Source of the DNA: Geothrix paludis
Lineage (GTDB): Bacteria > Acidobacteriota > Holophagae > Holophagales > Holophagaceae
NCBI RefSeq assembly: GCF_022808815.1
Contig: NZ_JAKZLC010000005.1
Location: forward strand, 62,001 to 126,000
Length of the DNA: 64,000 nucleotides
Direction: 5' to 3'
Part shown: in pieces, positions 35,901-45,891 of the stretch
Numbering within the stretch: position 1 is the first letter of the stretch
How the letters are laid out: every line of letters begins with the position of its first letter
Program-made: the position numbers and the translations under genes
The notes under the pieces: generated by a model
Told to the model about the DNA's origin: nothing
Seen by the model: only the letters and a program-made list of their open reading frames with translations
Database searches by the model: none

Positions 35901-36692
35901 TCAGCCCGGTCCGGCCACGGTCTTCCGGCGCACGCTGCCGTTGGCCTGGGCGAAGTAGCGGCGAACGCCACGGGTGATGGCATCGGCCACCTTGGCGCGG
36001 AAGGCGGCCTCCTTGAGCTTCCCTTCCTCCTTGGGATTGGAGATGAAGGCCACCTCCACCAGCACGGCGGGCATGGCCGCGCCCCGAAGGACGATGAAGG
36101 GGGCCTGCTTGACGCCCCGCTCTTTGATGCCCGCCAGCCGGTTCAGCTGGCCCTGGATGGCCACAGCCAGCCGCTCGGAATCCTGGAGGAATGCCTTCTG
36201 AGCCAGGTCGTCGAGGATGCTCGCCACCACGGTGTCCGCGCTGGCCGGGGCGTCGCCGGCGCCGGCGTTCTCGGCCGCCACCACCTCCTCGTCATCGCCC
36301 TTCCCCAGGCTCAGGAAGTAGACCTCGGAGCCCCGGGCGGCCCGGGCGCGGGCGGCGTTCAGGTGGAGGCTGATGAAGAGATCGGCCCCCTGGGCGTTGG
36401 CGGCCTTGGCCCGGTCCCAGAGGGGGATGAAGGTATCGTCCCCGCGCGTGAGGACGGCTTCGAAGCCCGCGGCCTCGAGCTTGGCCGCCACGGCCTTGCC
36501 GATCTCCAGGGCCGCCGCCTTTTCCTTCAGGCCCTTGGGGCCCCGGGCCCCCCCGTCATCGCCGCCATGCCCCGGGTCGACCATGACCTTCAGGCGCGGG
36601 GGATGGGGGGCCGGACCGGCGAGTTTGGGACTCTGGGCCCAAGACAGTAGGCTGAAGGTGACGAGCGACAGAAAGCTCAGGAGTCGGATCAT
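35901..36692 (-). CDS. N-acetylmuramoyl-L-alanine amidase
   Basis: 263 residues. A signal peptide of about 19 residues ends near SWAQ. Amidase_3 zinc motifs: VDPGHGG, SLHLNA and EVAFISNP. It cleaves peptide stems from peptidoglycan in the periplasm, as in the AmiC family. Its ATG (36692-36690) overlaps the hisS ATG (36691-36693) on the other strand inside one CATG. No strong ribosome site is visible. Residues 130-165 are a low-complexity insertion. Confidence 0.9.
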   Translation of the reverse strand: MIRLLSFLSLVTFSLLSWAQSPKLAGPAPHPPRLKVMVDPGHGGDDGGARGPKGLKEKAAALEIGKAVAAKLEAAGFEAVLTRGDDTFIPLWDRAKAANAQGADLFISLHLNAARARAARGSEVYFLSLGKGDDEEVVAAENAGAGDAPASADTVVASILDDLAQKAFLQDSERLAVAIQGQLNRLAGIKERGVKQAPFIVLRGAAMPAVLVEVAFISNPKEEGKLKEAAFRAKVADAITRGVRRYFAQANGSVRRKTVAGPG

Positions 36693-37935
36693 GGCCCAAT
36701 CGGTGAAAGGTATGCGGGATCTGTTCGGAGGGGAGCTGCGTTGGTTCCAGCATATCGAGGAAACCGCCCGCCGCGTGTTCGGCCGCCACGGCTACGGGGA
36801 GATCCGCACGCCCATCCTCGAAGAACTCGACGTGTTCAAACGCAGCGTGGGGGAAAGTTCCGACATCGTGAACAAGGAGATGTACGAGTTCACGGACAAG
36901 GGCGGCCGGCAGGTGGTCATGCGCCCCGAGAACACCGCCGGCGTGGTGCGGGCGGCCATCCAGCACAAGCTGCTGGCCTCCAGCGATCCCGCCCTGTTCT
37001 ATTACATCGGCCCCCAGTTCCGCTACGAGCGCATGCAGACGGGCCGCTACCGCCAGTTCTGGCAGATCGGCGCCGAGAGCTTCGGCGTGGCCACGCCCGA
37101 GAGCGAGGCCGAGAGCCTGCTCATGCTCCACAGCTTCCTGAAGGAGCTGGGACTCAAGCAGATGGTCTTCTCCATCAACAGCGTGGGCACGCCCGAGTCG
37201 CGCCCCGCCTTCTATGAGGCCTTCCGGGCCTTCTTCGCGGCGCGGGAAGCGCAGTTCTGCGAGGACTGCCACCGGCGCATCGAGTCCAATCCGCTGCGCG
37301 TATTGGACTGCAAAAATGAAAAGTGCCAGGCGGCGCTGGAAGGTCATCCGGTCATCACGGATTTCCTCGACGAGGCCTCGGCCAAACACCACGCCCGCCT
37401 CAAGGCCCTGCTCACGGAGCTGGACATCCCCTTCGAGGAGAACCCGCGGCTGGTGCGCGGCCTGGACTACTACACCCGCACGGCCTTCGAGCTGCTCAGC
37501 TCCGACCTCGGCGCCCAGAGCGCCCTGCTGGGCGGCGGGCGCTACGACCTGCTGGTGAAGCACCTGGGCGGCCCCGACGTGCCCGCCTTCGGCTGGGCCA
37601 TCGGCCTGGACCGCCTGGCCATGGTGCTGCAGCAGGTGCGTGGGGAGGCCCCCCAGGCCGCTCCCGCCCTGCTCATCCCACTTGGCGAGCGGGCCGCCGT
37701 CGAAGCCTTCAAGCTGGCGCGGCAGCTCTGGGACGCAGGCATCGCCCTCCAGCTGGAGACCCGCGGCGGGGCCCTCAAGAAGGCCATGGCCACCGCCAAC
37801 CGCACCGGCGTGCAGACCGTCCTCATCCTCGGCGACGGGGAGCTGGATGGGGGCACCATCACCGTCAAGCACATGGCCAGCGGCGAGCAGGAGAGCTGGC
37901 CCCTGGACGAGTTGGCGGGGCGCCTGGGCCGGTGA
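36691..37935 (+). CDS. hisS: Histidyl-tRNA synthetase
   Basis: 414 residues, the normal length. Class II motifs: RYERMQTGRYRQFWQIGAE (motif 2), LVRGLDYYTRTAFE and LLGGGRYD (HisRS-specific) and GWAIGLDRL (motif 3), then the anticodon-binding domain. Start ATG at 36691 with CAGGAG upstream; the longer open frame is antisense to the amidase. Confidence 0.95.
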   Translation: MAQSVKGMRDLFGGELRWFQHIEETARRVFGRHGYGEIRTPILEELDVFKRSVGESSDIVNKEMYEFTDKGGRQVVMRPENTAGVVRAAIQHKLLASSDPALFYYIGPQFRYERMQTGRYRQFWQIGAESFGVATPESEAESLLMLHSFLKELGLKQMVFSINSVGTPESRPAFYEAFRAFFAAREAQFCEDCHRRIESNPLRVLDCKNEKCQAALEGHPVITDFLDEASAKHHARLKALLTELDIPFEENPRLVRGLDYYTRTAFELLSSDLGAQSALLGGGRYDLLVKHLGGPDVPAFGWAIGLDRLAMVLQQVRGEAPQAAPALLIPLGERAAVEAFKLARQLWDAGIALQLETRGGALKKAMATANRTGVQTVLILGDGELDGGTITVKHMASGEQESWPLDELAGRLGR

Positions 37936-37969
37936 CCGTCCCCTATCACCAGAACGGTTCTGACCAGCC

Positions 37970-39739
37970 CTACCGCCGGACGGTCTTGAGCAGGCCCTTG
38001 AACCGGGGGTCCCGGCGGATGGGGTCCGCCATGGGCTCGCGGTCCAGGTAGATCAGGTACTCGCAGCGCTCCTCCAGGGCCCTTTGCAGGCTGCGGAACT
38101 CGCCTTCCCGATCCCCCAGGCCGCCCTGGAGCCCGGCCAGATAGAGGGCCGGCACGTACACCGGCTTCCCATGGAAGTCCGGGGGGTGGTTGAGGAGATT
38201 CAGCATCTCCTGGGCCTTGCCGCGGTTCCCCTTGGCCGCGTAGGCCAGCCCCAGGAAGAGCGTCATGCCCGGAGCCCGGCCGGAGCGCTCCCAGCCTTCG
38301 GTCAGGGACGTGATGGCCTCGTCGTGGCGTCCCAGCATCACCAGGGCCCGGCCCAGGTTCAGGTAGCCCAGGATGAACCCCGGGTCCAGCTCCAGGGCCT
38401 TCTGCGAGGCCGCGACGGCCTCGCCGTAGCGCCGGTTGAAGTAGTGGGCCTCGGCCACGGCGGATTTCACCGCAGGCGACAGCGGATCCAGCTCCTCGGC
38501 CTTCCGCAGCTCGGCCAGGGCATCGTCGCTCCGGCCCACGGCGCTGAGGTAGAGGGCGTGCCACTGATGGGCGGTGGCGTAGCCCGGGTTCAGATCGAGG
38601 GCCCGGTTGAAGGAGGCCTCGGCCCCATCCCAGTCCCACTCGTAGATCAGCCGGATGTGGCCGAGAGAGGCGTGGGCCTCGGCCGACGCGGGGTCCAGCT
38701 CCAGCGCGGTCATCACCTCCCGCTTGGCCAGGGGCATGGCCTCCCCGGGCCTCATGGCGCCCATTTCGGCGGATCCCAGGAGGGCGTAGCAGTCCGCGAT
38801 GCCCACGTGGGTGGGGGCGAAGGTGGGATCCAGCCGCGCGGCCTCCTGGAAGCGTTCCAGCGCGAGGTAGAGGTCCTGTGGGGTGCGCTTGTTCCAGAGG
38901 AACCGGCCCCGCAGGTAGGCCTCGTAGGCCTCCGGCTTGACGGGCCTGGGGTGGGCTCGTCCGGGTTCCAGCTTGAGGCTGATCCCGCTGGCGATGGCGT
39001 CCGCGACCTCTCGCTGGAGCACCAGAACGTCCCGCACGTCCCGGTCGAAGCTGCTGTCCCAGATGTGCGTCTCGTCGGCGCCGCGCAGCAGGTGCACCGC
39101 CACCCGCACCCGGTCGCCCGAGCGCCGCACCGACCCCTGCAGCAGGTAGTCCACGCCCAGCTCGCGGGCCACCTGGCGGGGCCGCTTCTCCGTGTTCCGG
39201 TAGCCCAGGGCTGAACGCAGGGCCACCACGCGGCCACCCTCGCCCTGGTGACGGCCAAGCTGGGTGATGAGTTCCTCGGTGAAGCCGTCGCTGAAGAACT
39301 CCTGGCCGCGCTCACCGCCCAGATCGACGAAGGGGAGCACCGCCAGGGCCGGACCCGGCCGGGAGGGCCTGAAGCCCAGGCGCCAGACGAGGGCGAGGCC
39401 GCCCGCCAGCACCAGCGCCGCGGTGAGGGACCAGAGCACCCAGGGCACCACACCCCGCGGTTCCGGCCGGATCACCTCGACCGGCGCGGGCTCCGCCGCG
39501 GCGACGGCCTCGGGCGCCGCGGCCGGTCCCTCCGCGTCGGGGGCCAGGATCCGCCCGGCCCGCCAGGCGTCCACCTCCGAGCGGTGGGCGAAGACGCTGC
39601 CCTGCTTGTCGTGGAGGTGCCGGTGCACGGGGAGGCCCTCCCCCTTCTCCCAGCGCTGGACCGTCCGGACATCGCGGTCCAGGTAGGCCGCGATCTCCTT
39701 CCAGGATTCCAGCCGCTCCTCCAGGACCTCGTCTGCCAT
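37970..39739 (-). CDS. HTH-TM-TolB-TPR one-component regulator
   Basis: 589 residues. An excisionase/MerR-like helix-turn-helix (ESWKEIAAYLDRDVRTVQRW) occupies residues 10-60, a TM helix lies near 105-125, and a TolB-N-like domain is next (AVLPFVDLGGERGQEFFSDG). About eight TPR repeats fill residues 260-560. Start at the ATG at 39739 with GGGAG upstream. Membrane one-component regulators of this design are numerous in Acidobacteriota; targets are unknown. Convergent with hisS. Confidence 0.8.
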   Translation of the reverse strand: MADEVLEERLESWKEIAAYLDRDVRTVQRWEKGEGLPVHRHLHDKQGSVFAHRSEVDAWRAGRILAPDAEGPAAAPEAVAAAEPAPVEVIRPEPRGVVPWVLWSLTAALVLAGGLALVWRLGFRPSRPGPALAVLPFVDLGGERGQEFFSDGFTEELITQLGRHQGEGGRVVALRSALGYRNTEKRPRQVARELGVDYLLQGSVRRSGDRVRVAVHLLRGADETHIWDSSFDRDVRDVLVLQREVADAIASGISLKLEPGRAHPRPVKPEAYEAYLRGRFLWNKRTPQDLYLALERFQEAARLDPTFAPTHVGIADCYALLGSAEMGAMRPGEAMPLAKREVMTALELDPASAEAHASLGHIRLIYEWDWDGAEASFNRALDLNPGYATAHQWHALYLSAVGRSDDALAELRKAEELDPLSPAVKSAVAEAHYFNRRYGEAVAASQKALELDPGFILGYLNLGRALVMLGRHDEAITSLTEGWERSGRAPGMTLFLGLAYAAKGNRGKAQEMLNLLNHPPDFHGKPVYVPALYLAGLQGGLGDREGEFRSLQRALEERCEYLIYLDREPMADPIRRDPRFKGLLKTVRR

Positions 39740-39978
39740 CGTCACTCCCGGGGAGAACCTTCCCTCCACCTCCTGACGCCGGATGATCCCATTAAAATTG
39801 CAACGGAATTCTACCGAAACCCCCTTGACCGTCAAACCAAAACCTCGGATTCATGGATGGATTACCCCATCCCGGAAGGGCACGACAAAGGACGACACCC
39901 GCGCCTTGCCGCTGGCCGCTGGCCTCTGGTCGTACCCATCCTGCCCGGGAACCCATCGGGTGATCGAAGGGAGACGCC

Positions 39979-42900
39979 ATGGCACGCTTCATCGGCCTCG
40001 ATCTCGGCGCGGAGACCCTGAAGGCGGTGGAGCTGGTGGGCGAGGCCGGGGCCTGGACCTGGACCCGCCGGGCCCGGGTGCCCCATGGGAAGGAACCCGG
40101 CAAAGTGCTCATGGACCTGCTCGGCGCATGGGGCTGGGACCACGTGGACGGCGCGGCGGTGACCGGCCGCATGGGGCGCCCCGTGGCGCTGGCGCGGGTG
40201 CCAGGGCGCCAGGCCCTGGCCGCGGGGTTCCGCCTCCGCCACGGCGCGACGCCCGCCACCGTGGTGTCCATCGGCAGCCGGGGGTTCTCCGTGCTGGAAC
40301 TCCGGGGGGAGGGCCGGGAGATCTTCCGGGAGAACGGCCGCTGCGCCCAAGGCACGGGGAACTTCCTGCAACAGCTGGTGGGGCGGTTCGGCCTCACGGT
40401 GGAGGAGGCGTCCGCCCTGGCGGAGGGCGTGGCCGACCCGGCGCCGCTGTCGGGGCGCTGCCCCGTGATCCTCAAGACGGACATGACCCACCTGGCCAAC
40501 AAGGGGGAATCCCGGGAGCGCATCCTGGCGGGCCTGCTCGACGCCATCGCCGAGAACGTGCAGGCCCTCATGAAGCCGAAAGTCTGCCCAGAGCGCCTCC
40601 TCCTGGCCGGCGGCGTGGCCCGCTCGGCGCGCGTCCAGGCCCACTTCCGGCGCCATGCGGCGGCCCACGGCATGACCTTCCTGGAGACGGAGGAGGAGGA
40701 TCGCCTCTTCCTCGAGGCCCTGGGCTGCGCGGTGCTGGCTGCGGAGACTCCGGCGGCCGTGCCCAGACTGGACGCCCTGCTGCGCCCGCCCAACCGGGCC
40801 TCCCTGGAGGTGACCGAACCCCTGGCCTTCCACCTGAACCGGGTCCGCCGCCTGGCGGAGCCGTCGGATCTGGCGGCTGGCCCTGTGGAGACAGAGTTCC
40901 GGGACGTGATCCTGGGCTTCGACATCGGCTCGACCGGCTCGAAGGCCGTGGCCCTGGATGCCCGCCTGGGCGCGGTGCTCTGGGAGGGCTACCTGCCCAC
41001 GGACGGCGCGCCGGTGGCCGCTGCCCAGGCCCTCATGCGCGAGTTCCTCGCCAGCCCCGCCGCCACCCACCACATCCAGGGCTTCGGCGTCACGGGGTCG
41101 GGCCGCGAGATCGTGGGCTCCCTCCTCTCCGTGTGCTACGGCCGGGATGCGGTCTGGGTGATCAACGAGATCGCCGCGCACGCCACCGGCGCCCTCCAGT
41201 GCGATCCACGGGTGGACACCATCTTCGAGATCGGCGGACAGGACGCGAAGTACATCCGCCTCGCGGACGGCAAGGTGGTGGACGCCGCCATGAATGAGGC
41301 CTGCTCCGCCGGCACGGGCTCCTTCATCGAGGAGCAGGGGCGGCGGTTCACCGGCATCGAGTCCGTGGCTCAGCTGGGCCAGGTGGCCCTGTCGGCGGAC
41401 AGCTGCATCTCCCTGGGCCAGCACTGCTCCATCTTCATGGCCGAGGTCATCGACGAGGCCGTGGCCGCTGGCGCGCCCCAGGCCAGCATCATCTCGGGCA
41501 TCTACGACTCCGTGGTGGCGAACTACCTGAACCGGGTGAAGGGCAGCCGCTCCGTGGGCCAGGTGGTCTTCTGCCAGGGTATGCCCTTCGCGTCGGACGC
41601 CCTGGCCGCGGCGGTGGCCCGCCAGACCGGAGCCGAGGTCATCGTGCCACCGCGGCCCGGCCTCATGGGCGCCGTGGGCATCGCGCTCCTGGCGGCGCGG
41701 GAGCTGGCGTGGGAAGAGGCCGAGCCCCTCGACGGCGCTCGTTTCCTGCAAGCGGAGGTGGCCGCCAAGGACCAGTTCGTCTGCACGGCCACCCAGGGGT
41801 GCGGCGGCGCGGGGAACAAGTGCCGCATCGACCGGCTCACCACCCGGGTGGATGGCCGGGTCACGAAGTTCACCTGGGGCGGCGGCTGCTCGCTGTGGGA
41901 CAAGGGGACGCGCCGCGCCAAGCTGCCCGACCTGGCCCCGGACCCCTTCCGGGAGCGCCGCGAGTGGGTGACCCGGCTCTCCGAGCGCCTCTCCGAGCGG
42001 CGCGGCCGCCCCCTCATCGGGATCAGCGGCGAGTTCCAGCTGCAGGGCACCTTCCCCTTCTTCGCCACCTTCCTCCACGAGCTGGGCTTCGACCTGCAGG
42101 TGGCGCCCACCCCGGGCCGCGAGGCCCTGAAGCGGGGCATCGAGGAAGCCGGGGTACCCTTCTGCGCCCCCATGCAGCAGTACCACGGCCTCGTGGCCGG
42201 CATGGCTGACATCGCGGGCGCCCGCCCGGACTACCTGTTCCTGCCCATGATGCGCGAGCTCCCGCGGGTGGGCGGAGAGACCCATTCCGTCGTCTGCCCC
42301 ATCTCCCAGGGCGCGCCGGACGTGCTCCGGCTCCTGCTGGGCGAGGGCGGGCCCAAGGTGCTCTCGCCCGTGGTGGACCATGGCGCCGGCGCCTTCGACT
42401 CCCGGACCTTCCTCGCCGTCTGCCGCGCCCTCGCCACGGACCTGGGCCGGCCCCTGAGCTGGCGCCCCGCCTGGCGGATCGCCCGCGCCGCGCAGCTCGC
42501 CTTCGAGGCCGACCTGCGCGAGATGGGCCGCCGGGCCCTGGCCTTCTGCCGGGAGCGCGGGATCGTGCCGGTGGTCCTGCTGGGGCGGGGCTACACCCTC
42601 CACAACGACGTGCTGAACTCCAACGTGCCCGCCATCCTCCGGGAACAGGGAGCCATCGGCATCCCCCTGGACTGCCTGCCCGTGGCGGAGGACGCGCCCA
42701 TCTTCGACGAGATCTTCTGGGGCCACAGCCAGCGCATCCTGCGCGCCGCCTGGCAGGTCCGGAGGACGCCGGATCTCTACAGCATCTTCTGCTCCAACTA
42801 CGCCTGCGGGCCGGACAGCTTCACGGTGCCGATGTTCGCCTGGCTCATGGAGGGCCGGCCCTACGCCGTGATCGAGACCGACGGCCACTCCGGGGACGCG

Positions 42901-44295
42901 GGCACCAAGACGCGCGTGGAGGCCTTCCTCCACTGCGTCCGCGAGGACCGGCAGCGGACCACCCGGAGCGCTCCGCGGGACGCGTCGGACCTGTCCGTGG
43001 GCACCCGTACGTTCCGGGAGATCCAGAGCCTGGGCGAGCGCCTGCTGATCCCGCCCATGGGCCCGGAATCCGAAGCCGCCGCGGCCACCTTGCGGGGCGT
43101 GGGCGTGAACGCGGAAGCCCTGCCCCCCTCGGACCACACCGCCCTGCTCCTGGGCCGTCGGCAGACCTCCGGGAAGGAGTGCCTGCCCATGACCCTCGTG
43201 CTGGGGAACCTCCTGGCGCACCTGGAGCGCCATCCCGGCGAGCGCGTCATCCTGCTGCTCCCCGCCGCCTCGGGCCCCTGCCGCATGGGCGCCTACCGCA
43301 CCCTGCACCAGCTGGTGCTGAAGCGGCTGGGCGAAGCGGGGCGCGTGCGGATCTGGTCGCCCCCCTACGGCGACTATTTCGGCGGCCTGCCCGCCGGCTT
43401 CAAGGCCATTCTCTTCGCGGGCATGGCGGCCTTCGGCACGCTGGAGCGCGCCCTTGGCCTGGTCCGGGCCGCGGAACGTCTGCCGGGCCAGGCGCAGGCC
43501 ATCCGGGACCGCTGGGCCGGCCGCTTCGCCGCCCACCTGGAAGCGGCCGCCAAGGGCGACCTCAGCGCGACCCGCGTGATCACCGAGGTCGCCACGGGGC
43601 GGATCTACGGCCTGACCGCGCTGCTGCGCCAGGCCCTCGGCGAGCTCCGGCAGGCGGACAGCGGCGCCGACCTGCCCCGCGTCCTGCTGACCGGCGAGAT
43701 CTACGTGCGCCTGGATCCCTTCGCCAACGGGGAGGCCGCCCGTGCCCTCGCGTCCCGGGGGCTCCGGGTGGACATGGAGGCCACCACGGAGTTCATCCAG
43801 TATTCCGAGTACACGTCGCGGGCCCAGGGCGCCAAGAAAGGCCCCGCCACCCAGGTGGAGCGCTGGATCCGCGAGCGGATCCTGGCCGTGGCCGAGGGCC
43901 TCCTGGAGGCGGAGCTGGGCTGGCCGCGCCGCGGGTCCCTGCCCCGGGTCCTGGAGGCTTCCGCCCCCTATCTGCGCGAGGCCCTGGAGGGGGAGGCCGT
44001 GCTCACCCTCGGCGCGCCCATCCTGGGCTGGCGCCGGGGCGAGATCGACGCCGCTGTCCTGGTGGGCCCCCTGGAGTGCATGCCCTCCAAGCTGGCGGAC
44101 GCCCAGTTCGTCCACGTGGCCGAACGGGAGGGGCTGCTCACGCTCTCCCTGTCGCTCAACGGCGAGCCCCCGGATTCCGAGGCCCTGGACGCCTTCGCCT
44201 TCGAGGTCCACCGCCGGCACCAGCACCGCCGCCATCGCCGTGCCCGGCGCCCGGCGCCCGCGGATGCCCTGCTGCGCACGGCGTCTTCCATCTGA
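39979..44295 (+). CDS. Acyl-CoA dehydratase activase fusion (HgdC/BcrAD-type with DUF2229)
   Basis: 1438 residues. Two ASKHA ATPase modules: MARFIGLDLGAETLKAVEL at the start and GFDIGSTGSKAVALD near 313. The second includes EIGGQDAKYI and MNEACSAGTGSF near 438-449, where the cysteine is the usual iron-sulfur ligand of HgdC. The C-terminal ~850 residues are DUF2229/HgdB-like. Such activators drive ATP-dependent electron transfer to radical dehydratases or benzoyl-CoA-type reductases, but no partner enzyme lies in this window. Confidence 0.85.
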   Translation: MARFIGLDLGAETLKAVELVGEAGAWTWTRRARVPHGKEPGKVLMDLLGAWGWDHVDGAAVTGRMGRPVALARVPGRQALAAGFRLRHGATPATVVSIGSRGFSVLELRGEGREIFRENGRCAQGTGNFLQQLVGRFGLTVEEASALAEGVADPAPLSGRCPVILKTDMTHLANKGESRERILAGLLDAIAENVQALMKPKVCPERLLLAGGVARSARVQAHFRRHAAAHGMTFLETEEEDRLFLEALGCAVLAAETPAAVPRLDALLRPPNRASLEVTEPLAFHLNRVRRLAEPSDLAAGPVETEFRDVILGFDIGSTGSKAVALDARLGAVLWEGYLPTDGAPVAAAQALMREFLASPAATHHIQGFGVTGSGREIVGSLLSVCYGRDAVWVINEIAAHATGALQCDPRVDTIFEIGGQDAKYIRLADGKVVDAAMNEACSAGTGSFIEEQGRRFTGIESVAQLGQVALSADSCISLGQHCSIFMAEVIDEAVAAGAPQASIISGIYDSVVANYLNRVKGSRSVGQVVFCQGMPFASDALAAAVARQTGAEVIVPPRPGLMGAVGIALLAARELAWEEAEPLDGARFLQAEVAAKDQFVCTATQGCGGAGNKCRIDRLTTRVDGRVTKFTWGGGCSLWDKGTRRAKLPDLAPDPFRERREWVTRLSERLSERRGRPLIGISGEFQLQGTFPFFATFLHELGFDLQVAPTPGREALKRGIEEAGVPFCAPMQQYHGLVAGMADIAGARPDYLFLPMMRELPRVGGETHSVVCPISQGAPDVLRLLLGEGGPKVLSPVVDHGAGAFDSRTFLAVCRALATDLGRPLSWRPAWRIARAAQLAFEADLREMGRRALAFCRERGIVPVVLLGRGYTLHNDVLNSNVPAILREQGAIGIPLDCLPVAEDAPIFDEIFWGHSQRILRAAWQVRRTPDLYSIFCSNYACGPDSFTVPMFAWLMEGRPYAVIETDGHSGDAGTKTRVEAFLHCVREDRQRTTRSAPRDASDLSVGTRTFREIQSLGERLLIPPMGPESEAAAATLRGVGVNAEALPPSDHTALLLGRRQTSGKECLPMTLVLGNLLAHLERHPGERVILLLPAASGPCRMGAYRTLHQLVLKRLGEAGRVRIWSPPYGDYFGGLPAGFKAILFAGMAAFGTLERALGLVRAAERLPGQAQAIRDRWAGRFAAHLEAAAKGDLSATRVITEVATGRIYGLTALLRQALGELRQADSGADLPRVLLTGEIYVRLDPFANGEAARALASRGLRVDMEATTEFIQYSEYTSRAQGAKKGPATQVERWIRERILAVAEGLLEAELGWPRRGSLPRVLEASAPYLREALEGEAVLTLGAPILGWRRGEIDAAVLVGPLECMPSKLADAQFVHVAEREGLLTLSLSLNGEPPDSEALDAFAFEVHRRHQHRRHRRARRPAPADALLRTASSI

Positions 44296-44510
44296 GGCCT
44301 CATCGTCCCTGGTTCTCCGGCCGGCCGGGAATGCCTGCCAGGAGCGGTGTCTGGAACGGTGGCTGGCGAAATCCTGACCATTCAGATAAACTAATGGCTT
44401 CGTGATCGCAGGCGACCCCCGGTCTCCGCCTCTTTTCAGTCCGAATACCCCCTTCTCGCCCTGACCGGGCCCCCGGAACCATCCGCGGGCGGGCCCTTCC
44501 AGGAGCGACC
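44296..44510. other. Long leader region of the DEAD-box helicase gene
   Basis: 215 bases with no gene. It contains GC-rich palindromes such as CCGGCCGGCCGG and GGGCCC...GGGCCC. A structured 5' leader is possible for a helicase gene, but no known riboswitch is recognised. Confidence 0.4.
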
Positions 44511-45815
44511 ATGTCCTTCGATACCCTCGGGCTGATGCCCGAGCTGCTGCGCGCCGTACGCGAGCAGGGCTACGAAACCCCCACCCCCATCCAGGCCCAG
44601 GCCATTCCCCTGGTGCTGGAGGGCCGCGATCTGCTGGCCCGCGCCCAGACCGGCACCGGCAAGACCGCCGGCTTCACCCTGCCGATGCTGCAGCTGCTGG
44701 CCCCCCATGCCAGCACCTCGGCCTCGCCCGCGCGCCACCCCATCCGCGCCCTCATCCTCACGCCCACCCGCGAGCTGGCCATGCAGGTGGAGGAGAGCGT
44801 CCGCGCCTACGGCAAGCACATCCCACTGCGCTCCACCACCATCTTCGGCGGCGTGAACATCAACCCCCAGACCAAGGCCCTGCGGGCCGGCGTCGAGATC
44901 CTCGTCGCGACCCCCGGCCGCCTGCTGGACCATCAGGGCCAGGGCAACCTGAACTTCAGCCAGCTCGAGATCCTGGTCCTCGACGAAGCCGACCGCATGC
45001 TCGACATGGGCTTCATCCGCGACATCCAGAAGATCCTCGCCCTGCTGCCCACCAGCCGTCAGACCCTGCTCTTCTCCGCCACCTTCACGGACGAGATCAA
45101 GCAACTGGCCTCCAAGTTCCTCAAGAACCCCGCGTCCGTGCAGATCACCCCACAGAACACGGCCGCCGAGCTGGTGCGCCAGGTCGTGCATCCCGTGGAC
45201 CGGGAGCGCAAGCGCGCCCTGCTGGCCCACCTCATCCAGAGCCGCAACCTCGAGCAGGTGCTGGTCTTCACGCGCACCAAGCACGGCGCCAACCGGCTTT
45301 CCGAACAGCTGGACAAGGACGGCATCTCGTCCATGGCCATCCACGGCAACAAGAGCCAGCCCCAGCGCATCAAGGCCCTGGAGGACTTTAAGAAGGGCGC
45401 GGTCCGCGTCCTCGTGGCCACGGACATCGCCGCCCGCGGCCTGGACATTGATCAGCTTCCCAACGTCGTGAACTACGAGCTGCCCCAGGTGCCGGAGGAC
45501 TACATCCACCGCATTGGCCGCACGGGCCGTGCGGGCGCGGAAGGGGAGGCCCTGTCCCTGGTCTGCGTGGACGAGCACAAACTGCTGCGCGACATCGAGA
45601 AGCTGCTCCGCAAGGAGCTGCCGAAACAGGTGGTGACGGGCTACGCCCCGGATCCCAGCATCCCGGCCGAGCCCATCCAGACCGGGCGCCAGGGCGGTGG
45701 CCGGGGCCGCGGTCCCGCGCGCAGCTCCCGCCCGGGCGCCCGCTCCGACCAGGGCCAGCCCCCCCGGGGCGAGCGCGGCCGCCATCCGGCCCGACCCAGC
45801 ACCCGAGGCAAGTAA
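44511..45815 (+). CDS. rhlE: DEAD-box RNA helicase, RhlE-like
   Basis: 434 residues. Motifs: [13 protein letters not shown] (I), PTRELAMQV (Ia), [11 protein letters not shown] (II), FSATF (III) and [10 protein letters not shown] (VI), followed by an Arg/Gly-rich tail ([12 protein letters not shown]) typical of RhlE. It unwinds RNA duplexes in ribosome assembly or decay. GGAGCGACC before the ATG. Confidence 0.9.
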   Translation: MSFDTLGLMPELLRAVREQGYETPTPIQAQAIPLVLEGRDLLARAQTGTGKTAGFTLPMLQLLAPHASTSASPARHPIRALILTPTRELAMQVEESVRAYGKHIPLRSTTIFGGVNINPQTKALRAGVEILVATPGRLLDHQGQGNLNFSQLEILVLDEADRMLDMGFIRDIQKILALLPTSRQTLLFSATFTDEIKQLASKFLKNPASVQITPQNTAAELVRQVVHPVDRERKRALLAHLIQSRNLEQVLVFTRTKHGANRLSEQLDKDGISSMAIHGNKSQPQRIKALEDFKKGAVRVLVATDIAARGLDIDQLPNVVNYELPQVPEDYIHRIGRTGRAGAEGEALSLVCVDEHKLLRDIEKLLRKELPKQVVTGYAPDPSIPAEPIQTGRQGGGRGRGPARSSRPGARSDQGQPPRGERGRHPARPSTRGK

Positions 45816-45891
45816 TCAGGCGACTTGCCGGGTCGACAAAGGCGCTTATACCCCTTGACACGAGGGTAGATGGGGCGCAGCCTTGTTGCTT

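Noticed and set aside
35640-36650. Plus-strand open frame across the tRNA and the amidase gene
   Set aside because: The part reading WIRTSDLWLRRPTLYPTELR is the familiar artefact of translating the antisense of a tRNA; the rest is antisense to the amidase.
39862-44235. Minus-strand open frame of 1457 codons
   Set aside because: Antisense to the activase gene; produced by GC-rich codon bias, with no domain or ribosome site.
45855-45883. Sigma-70 promoter with TTGACA before the MarR gene
   Set aside because: A good -35 is present, but no -10 at a suitable distance.
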